Shown here: positions 57,298 to 64,000 of the stretch, piece after piece | How positions within the stretch are numbered: position 1 is the first letter of the stretch | Layout: every line of letters starts with the position of its first letter | Assembly (NCBI GenBank): GCA_023375675.1 | Contig: JALQBC010000008.1 | Location: forward strand, 620,001-684,000 | Direction: 5' to 3' | DNA: 64,000 bases | Source: Cytospora piceicola | Lineage: Eukaryota; Ascomycota; Sordariomycetes; Diaporthales; Cytosporaceae | Made by a program: the position numbers and the translations under genes | The notes under the pieces: generated by a model | The model's input: only the letters and a program-made list of their open reading frames with translations | Databases searched by the model: none | Told to the model about the DNA's origin: nothing

Positions 57298-58500
57298 TGC
57301 ACCGTCCGCACCGTCCGGCACCGTCGAGATTCTAGCTCCGGTTTGCCACTCCTGATCCCTCCCCTTCCTTCTTTCCGACCTCCGTCTTCATACCTCGCCG
57401 TACTTCCTACCTCCCCACGCTTCTTCATCTAGTGATCCGCCGCCCTTCTGTTTGGATCGGATTAAACAAAGACGACGACATTGTCGACTTCGACGAGATA
57501 TACCTACCTAGGTAGGTACCACTTGACCCAGTCTAAGCTCGATTAGCGTTTGGAGCGAGCGTCCTGACTGGTATCGACCTGACTGAACTGACTGAACTGA
57601 CCGAGCAGGAACAATCCTCTTACTGTTTGTTCCCCTGGTGATTCGTACCGTGGTCAATTCGGACAGTCACTTTTGTTCAGTATCAATCGATGATTCATGA
57701 TCAAATCAGCGGCTCTCTTCTTCGTCTCTTCTTCCTCCTCCTACTCGACCTCCTCCCAGAGACGATCAAGATACCTCGAATATCTACTCCCTCCACCACT
57801 GCCGACACTCGGTGGATTTGACGGATCTGATATCAAAGAGTTTCGACACCGTTCCCCTGCCTCGTGTCTACAGCTCCTCCCCAAATCCATCTGGATGTCG
57901 CTGCACTGGACCACCTCTAAATCCACATCCTCTAACCCATAACCTCTTCCCTACCTACCTAGGTACTTATACGGGTATCCCAGTCCGCGCTCGCCTCTCT
58001 CCCCCACCGGCGTCTCCACTGCTGTCCACTGTGTCCGGGGTCGACTCGTTCCATCAAGGGTCTTGCCACAGCGAACCGCCAAAAATTATCCCACGGCGTG
58101 GACCTCAATTCGTTGCACCGAGTGACGAGCTGGACAACTCCTTTTTCTTCGACTTAGAATTTCTCCCTCTTCCTGAACATCAGATACACCCTTTCGACGA
58201 GAAGTTCAACAGATCACAGGGCTCGACGGACCAGCGGGATCGATCATTCAATCACAAAAATAGTTGCAGCGTTAGGTTACCCTGTACCTATCTAGTCGCT
58301 TACTGCCATCGTTAAGAGCTAGTAGCTGCCTTTTTGATCTCTCCGGAGCACCTACAGATATCGACAGCCTCCTTCCGTCCCGAGCTCCAACACGACGCTG
58401 TCCCTGGGCATCTGCCTCAGACTGACCAGCATATCAAACCAGCCAACATATCCCGGGGAGTTCCTCCGAGTCTACAGCTTGTCTATTACACACGCCCACC
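57298..58500 (+). promoter_or_regulatory. pyrimidine-rich leader of the Cdc25 gene with upstream ORFs
   Basis: From about 57298 the plus strand is C/T-rich. It has several ATG-started open frames (for example 57697-57942 and 57812-58315) before the Cdc25 start at 58501. Two TACCTAGGTA copies lie at 57505-57514 and 57956-57965. A long leader with upstream ORFs would fit translational control of a cell-cycle regulator; this is inference. Confidence 0.4.
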
Positions 58501-60459
58501 ATGGAAGCCTCGTCTCCATTAGCTGCTATGTGCCAGCCGGCAGCACCATCCTTTGGCCACCCAAATATATTTCGCTCCAAAGGTCGTACTGCCTTCAATA
58601 GCGAGCCTAGATCGTCAGGCGCCCTCTTCCGGGAACGTCTCATGCCTAAAGGCAAGGGCAAGAGCAAGGTTAAGGACTTTTTTAACGTTAAGGGCGTGAG
58701 AGGTTCTTCTCCCTCCAACAGCCTGGCAGCCGATCTGTCCCAGAACTTTTGCATTGACAATGAGGCAAGGCAAGTACACATTTGTGAATGCCACCTGACA
58801 GCAGTACATGGCCGCTGACTGCTTGCAAATCTAGTCCCCGATTTGCAACGCCTCGTCGGGCTCTTTTCACAACGAAAGCCATAATGGGTGCTCTTGAGCA
58901 AAAAGGTAAGGGCGGGCGATATATACACTTTTTGACTTGGTGGACATGGGATTGATGGCTTGCAGAAGACCAGACGACGCCTCTAACGGCCGACTTGTCG
59001 CCCTGCTTCCTGGACATGGACAGCTCTCCACTACCTATGGGTAAAGGATCTTATGGTGCCCCGGTCGAGGTACATTCGCCCACCCCGATGGCTAGCCCCG
59101 GTGGTGTTGACGACGAGGACATTTCCCTGGATCCTCCTATGCTCATTTTCCGGGACCCTCCTGCGCCCATTTCCTTGGATCCTCCTGCGCCCAGTTCCCT
59201 GGATTCCCCTGCGCCCATTCCCAGGCACTCTTCTGTTGACTTATCGAGACCTCTGGCTGAGTGAGTTCAACTGCTGGACTAAACATGAAAAGCAAATAGT
59301 AGCTGACCGTCCCAGAAACCGCCGCAAGTTGAACCTGCGTAGACCCGATCTCACCAGGTCCAAGGGCTATTCCACTGGTGCCATGCCGACCCGATCGCAC
59401 CCTGTGGACCCATTTGCCTCCTTCAAATTTGGCACCGATGGCCCTTCAGTATCGACGTCTTCCCAGTTGTCATTGAGCGAGTGCTTCCAAGATTCACCAC
59501 CACAAGAGCGGAAGTCGCAATCACCCTTTGCTAACAGCCCTTGTGCGAGTTCTGCCGGTGCTTTGCGATTGAAGTCTCACCTTGCCAGTCTTAGCGGTTC
59601 GAGTACTCGCAACGGATCTCCTTCAATCTCTCACTCGCGGCGTGGATCCAATCCACATCTGAGACCTAAGAAGCAGTATCGGCGATCTCAGAGTATGTTT
59701 GAGAGCACAGCAGACGTTATTAAGCCAAAGGAATATGTACATGTCCCTCCTGTTCCCCTGCAGTCTGTCTTGGATATCGAGGAACCTGCTGAGCTTGTGC
59801 TTCCCCACTTCTTTCCCGAGGCGCAGAACGACAGCATTCCCCGCGTCTCACGATCCACATTCCTCGAGATTCTGGATGGCAAGTACAACAAGCACTACAA
59901 AAACAAGCTCATCATTGACTGCCGGTTCGAGTATGAGTATGATGGGGGCCATGTTGACGGCGCTATCAACTACAACGACAAAGAGCTATTGGGATCTCAC
60001 CTGTTCCAAAGCCCCTTAGAAGGACGAACTCTCCTGCTTTTCCACTGCGAGTACTCGGTGCACCGAGCGCCACTCATGGCCCGACACATTCGGTCACAAG
60101 ACCGCTCAGTAAACGCCGAATGCTACCCCAGGTTGACCTATCCTGAGGTATACATCCTGGAGGGTGGATACAGTGGCTTTTTCTCAGAGTATCGTCTTCG
60201 GTGCTACCCCCAGGCTTATGTGGAAATGGATGCCGCTGAGCATGCCAACACCTGTGAGAAGCAAATGGACCGTCTCCGTCAACCTCGCAAGGCACTTGGC
60301 CGGGCTCAGACGTATGCTTTCGGCGAGAGAGGACATCCGTTCCCGCAATCCCCAACAGCCAGCCATCAAGAGACTTGCGACGATTCCCCTTTGCAACTTG
60401 GAGACTCTCCCAGCCTGGGCTACGACCGAAACTATGCTAAGCGGATGGCTTCGTATTGA
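58501..60459 (+). CDS. cdc25: Cdc25-type M-phase inducer phosphatase
   Basis: CDS join(58501..58769,58835..58905,58966..59260,59316..60459), 592 aa. Intron 1 has a GC donor (AG|GCAAGT ... AATCTAG) and is needed to reach SPRFATPRRALFTTK, a conserved piece. Introns 2 and 3 are GT-AG. Residues 1-330 are a Ser/Pro/Thr-rich regulatory half with SP/TP sites. The rhodanese-type catalytic domain (about 375-540) carries YKNKLIIDCRFEYEYDGGHVDGAINY and the active-site loop HCEYSVHR, with Cys456 and Arg462. LRCYPQAYVEMDAAEHANTCEKQMDRL follows. The enzyme activates Cdk1 by removing inhibitory Tyr phosphate at mitotic entry (Mih1 in yeast, NimT in Aspergillus). The C-terminus (NYAKRMASY) is short. Confidence 0.96.
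59130..59225 (+). repeat. four 24-bp coding units in the Cdc25 gene
   Basis: Four octads, DPPMLIFR, DPPAPISL, DPPAPSSL and DSPAPIPR, are encoded by consecutive 24-base units (residues 169-200). The units are partly diverged and lie in the regulatory N-terminal half, just before intron 3. Confidence 0.8.
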
Positions 60460-63247
60460 AGTTGGCCTCGAGAAACCTTGAATGCGCTGTGCCAATAGCC
60501 GAAACATCGAATCAGTACGATCGTCTCGACCATACTCGCCGCCATGTTCAATTCTACATCTTTAACTGTAAAATCAAGAGCTCACCTCCCGGACTCGACA
60601 GATACCCAACATGCCCAGCCGTTGTCCCCTTACCTGCTACTGCCCGAGGAATCTTAGGTTTCATTCTTTTTCGGCGTTAGACGCATTGGCATAGAATCGC
60701 ATCGCATCAACCTGTGGCATTTTACTGGAGCTTCTTGGATCCCGATGCCTGAAGCGCGGCACATTGCATTTGGTCATTCTACTGCAAGAAACCTCATTTC
60801 CTCTTGTTATTTTGCTATGCCGTCCGAGGCCCATTCGAAGGCCTCTTTGACGACACGATCTTCATAAAGTCCGACCTTTCTACTGCGACAGCCTGATCTG
60901 CCCAACCACCGCAGATCACCACCTGGCTGTCAACAAATTTTCCGGCCTGTACGCATCTTATGAAATAGCGCACATTGACTGATGCCAATACATCCCCGGC
61001 TCGTCACCAACCGGGGAACGACTGCTCCTTACTATTGTCAATACTTGACCACGAGGATTTCTTCGTTTGTCGTCGCTCGAGAGCAGTCTATTTTTTATTT
61101 CCTTCTTTCTTTTTCTTTCTGGGGTTACGGAGCCCCTTTGATACCCACCCTTCTGAGAACGACGGCAAGGCATACGATTCATTTCACGAATACACACACA
61201 CATGGCGAAACGAGAACCTGAAAAGGATGAGACATTATGAAAAGAAGAAAAAAAAATAGAGGATAAGGAGGTGGGCAGATGAGCGCAACCATCTGGTGAA
61301 GTCGGGAGGTCGGAAATTGGGGGACCTTGACTGGCTGAGATGCTGTCAATCTTACCAACTCACCAACAATCCCATGAGGAGCGAGAGAGGACGGTTGGCA
61401 GAAGGGTGTTGAGGTGATGCAGAGGATAGGGCCTGTCCCCTGCTTTGTATTGTGGAAGACATATTTTCCTTCCTACTCCCTCTGATCCCTTGCCTTCTTG
61501 ATACCTCCTATACTAGCGATCTATCTGCTTCTGCTGCACACTGCACACTGCTTGCTGCTGCCCACCAGCCTTGTACCGACTGCTAGGCCTTGAGTATTAC
61601 TCCTTTCACTTTAGTGTTTGAGAGTGTGGGAGTACTCGGTCAGTGGAAGAACCATGAGGCTCTTCAAATACGCCTTGTGTTTGTTTCTACTTTCTATTTC
61701 TACCATTGTAACGGACGAGGCCTTCGTTGGTTCTTGCGTCTTGGTATGTATCACCCGGAGACAGGAGACTGTAAATCAGAGAATCAAAATATTCATAAAT
61801 TATTCTGCAACGTTCTTCTGTGTCTGGTATAATACTGTAAAACAATTGATGTGGTTGATAGAAAGGTCGTTTGCTGCCATGGCGGAAGACCAGAAGAGCA
61901 AAACCGAAGGTAGTCACGATGACTGACTGACCGACTGAATGCTTTCCCACATGGTTGTGACATGGCATTCTTCCCTAAGTTACAAGTAGACTGGTAGGTA
62001 ATCTCTGTGTGGTATTTGAGACAAGCCCATTCTTTCCGTTACCCTGGGCCGTTTGACACGCGAGGTGAGTGAGAACTTAAAAGTCTACCCGAGGAATGTT
62101 CTGGACCCCATGGGAGTAACGACCGAGTAACGACCACGGGGGGTGTTGTGATACTGGAATAGTGTAATATGTCACTCGGGCAGCGGGTAGAGCCTCCTGC
62201 CCTCCTGATCTTTCGTTTTCGGCGATGCTGTTGGAGAGGGATGGTGATTCCCGCCCGATCGGCGCATTCCAGACATCCGGGACCCTCATGTTCTGCATGT
62301 TCCGCAATGTCTGGTGTCTGGATAGATCTCTTCGCTGCGACAGAGTCTCAGATCGACACATTCCAGGCGGCTTTCTTCGCAACAGACCCCTTCTCCTCTC
62401 ACCGAGTTTGTGCGCTGGGCGCTCGCCCGGCAGCGGCCATGTCATGGAGTTGCGCAGAACGGCATCGATGGGAGGAGTGGATTGGATGGCTGTAATTGCC
62501 TTGCAACGCGTATTGTGAATAACGCCCAGACACATCCATCGCGAGAGCCCCGAGGTAGGGTTTGACTTGTTATGTGTATATGAATCTTGCGGGAGACAGG
62601 GACATCAACACATCGCATAGACGAGCACAACGAAATTCCCTGGTGAGCTATAAGATTTGTTATCTATTGCTAATGCTGCCATGTGTTCCTTCCATATGGC
62701 TATGGACTCGACCTTCCAAAAAATTTCAAGGGTATCATTAAGCTTCCCACGGGGGCAAATGTATCGAAGCAAAGTTTGCTCCCCATATCATGTCCAAGCA
62801 TCCCATATGAAACAATCACAGCTTCCAAATACCGAGGGTTCGCTTATAACCCAACGCTTTCATTGGGGCCCTCGGGGAAGAGGGCTCCGATGCGGGTTTC
62901 GGGAACCGGGCTTCACATCAGAGAGAATAATGGCGCAGTTTCCGTCCAAGAACACTCGGGTGACTCGGCGGGCGGCGGTCTGGAGAGACGCGCCTATCGT
63001 ACCTGGACGGTGCACACGATCTCTCCCGGTGCTTCGGCTGTGGCGCGACTCGAGGGGCTCGACCTCCCGAGGGCCTGCTCATGGCGGCTCTCTGCGAGTA
63101 TGCCTCCTCGCCGCCGACATCCAGCGTCATCTGATCCTGGACCGCCCTGGGGGTGGCCGGCTCAACAGAGGCGCCGGACGACTCCCAGTCCATGGACGAG
63201 TCTCGTGCTTGGTTTGCAGTTGGTTCAGCGGTGGGCGGCGATGGCTC
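60460..63247. other. gene-free spacer
   Basis: It contains the Cdc25 3' region and the 3' region of the Drn1-like gene, since these genes are convergent. No further gene was seen. An A-run lies at 61247-61256. The open frames at 62657-63264 partly mirror the minus-strand coding sequence and are not supported. Confidence 0.5.
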
Positions 63248-64000
63248 CTAGTCCATCAGGGTGAAGTCCCATGGCTGATACAGATCGCGAAACTTTGCGG
63301 TGTCCTGCGTCTCCTCTTCCTCCGTCTGCTTCCAATCCTGCCAGAACATGCGGTTCTCCAGCCCCATCAGCTTCGCCATGACCTTTCGGGGATACTGCAG
63401 GTCAAAGCGCACGGTCTCGTCGAAGCGCATGAGCAGGCACTTGCTGATGATCTTGCCGCCGTCCTCACCCCCCTCGCCCTCGTCCTCGCACCATATCCAG
63501 ATGCGGATGTAGTCACCCGGAACCTCGTCGCTGACGCCGAAGTCCTTGACTGCCAAGCCCGGCAGGCGGAGGTTCTCCGCCTCGACCCGGAAAGCGGCCT
63601 CGACCAAGCCCTTCTTGACCATGTCGGCAGGAATGGGCATGAACTGCCAGTGCGCGTGGATGCCGGCGACCTTGTTGATCTCCCACGTGACGGCGCCGAG
63701 CTGATGCTTCGACTTGGTAGACACCAGCGCCTGGAGGCTCTCGCGGAATCGCGACATCTCCGCGAACGAACGGTCCGCGACTTCCTGGCCCATCGCGGCG
63801 CGGCTGACCGAGGACGCGTGCTCCTGCGGGGCGATGAGCACGTGGGCTGAGTGCTCGAGACCGGACTGGGCGAACGTGGTTGGCGTCGGGAGAGGGCCCC
63901 TGGCAGTAGCAAGGTACGTGTCGTCCCCGATCGAGCTAATCATGTGGGTCGCAACGTTTTCGCTTGCGAGACAGAGCCAGCAATCCTCGGGGCGCGGTGG
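63248..64000 (-). CDS. drn1: Drn1/CWF19L1-like protein, C-terminal part (cut by window edge)
   Basis: The last 250 codons of a gene that begins beyond the window; the frame is open through base 64000. It starts with CWLCLASENVATHMISSIGDDTYLATARGPL and SAHVLIAPQEH, the HIT-like CwfJ C-terminal domain 1. GAVTWEINKVAGIHAHWQFMPIPADMVKKGLVEAAFRVEAE and RMFWQDWKQTEEEETQDTAKFRDLYQPWDFTLMD form CwfJ domain 2. Drn1 partners the lariat-debranching enzyme Dbr1 in intron turnover; the related Cwf19 proteins are spliceosomal. The single Cys-pair and the HVLIAPQEH pattern fit the CWF19L1/Drn1 branch better. The stop TGA is at 63248-63250 in minus reading. Confidence 0.9.
   Translation of the reverse strand, partial: PPRPEDCWLCLASENVATHMISSIGDDTYLATARGPLPTPTTFAQSGLEHSAHVLIAPQEHASSVSRAAMGQEVADRSFAEMSRFRESLQALVSTKSKHQLGAVTWEINKVAGIHAHWQFMPIPADMVKKGLVEAAFRVEAENLRLPGLAVKDFGVSDEVPGDYIRIWIWCEDEGEGGEDGGKIISKCLLMRFDETVRFDLQYPRKVMAKLMGLENRMFWQDWKQTEEEETQDTAKFRDLYQPWDFTLMD

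Noticed and set aside
62657..63850. 397-codon plus-strand open frame
   Set aside because: Its second half is antisense to the conserved CwfJ-domain coding sequence, and the first half has no motif or splice support.

Overview
The window is a piece of a filamentous ascomycete (Pezizomycotina, probably Sordariomycetes) nuclear genome. The evidence is short GT-AG introns of about 50-110 bases with CTAAC-like branch sites, genes on both strands separated by kilobases of non-coding DNA, and a gene content that includes a cellobiose dehydrogenase, an NCS1 (Fur-type) permease, a Pol5, a Svp26 and a Drn1/CwfJ homologue. I found no tRNA, rRNA, transposon ORF, CRISPR array or viral gene. All gene models were spliced by eye, and each multi-exon model listed with a full join keeps the reading frame across every junction.

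Left part (1-32,800), mostly accessory genes. In order: an F-box-like protein whose frame breaks unless an intron is assumed; a collagen-like protein with its start codon alone on exon 1; a divergent pair made of an NCS1 permease (minus) and a 2-oxoglutarate/Fe(II) dioxygenase of the thymine-7-hydroxylase type (plus) sharing a GATA-rich promoter; a decayed NADPH-dependent FMN reductase; an APH/choline-kinase-like phosphotransferase; a small membrane protein and a hypothetical protein, divergently arranged; a decayed minus-strand gene; a cellobiose dehydrogenase without a cellulose-binding module; and a weak hypothetical gene. Then a housekeeping divergent pair (SVP26 and BUD23), a UBA-like protein and a 720-residue low-complexity protein with a five-fold 25-residue repeat.

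Right part (32,800-64,000), mostly conserved cell-biology genes separated by very long gaps. A gene-free stretch of almost 10 kb precedes a three-RRM protein of the Nam8/Csx1 type, followed by the 20S proteasome alpha-7 subunit (start codon alone on exon 1), convergent with POL5. A second gap of about 7 kb with a pyrimidine-rich leader precedes a Cdc25-type phosphatase (with a GC-AG intron). A Drn1/CWF19L1-like gene runs off the right edge on the minus strand.

Two themes cut across genes. Eleven exact copies of the 10-base palindrome TACCTAGGTA lie in non-coding DNA through the window. Splice sites also sit at unusual places: two introns directly after ATG, one intron directly before a stop codon, a tandem CAGCAG acceptor and a GC donor. 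The strongest candidate for an undescribed system is the collagen-like membrane/coiled-coil protein. The permease-dioxygenase pair is a plausible pyrimidine-base uptake and oxidation module.
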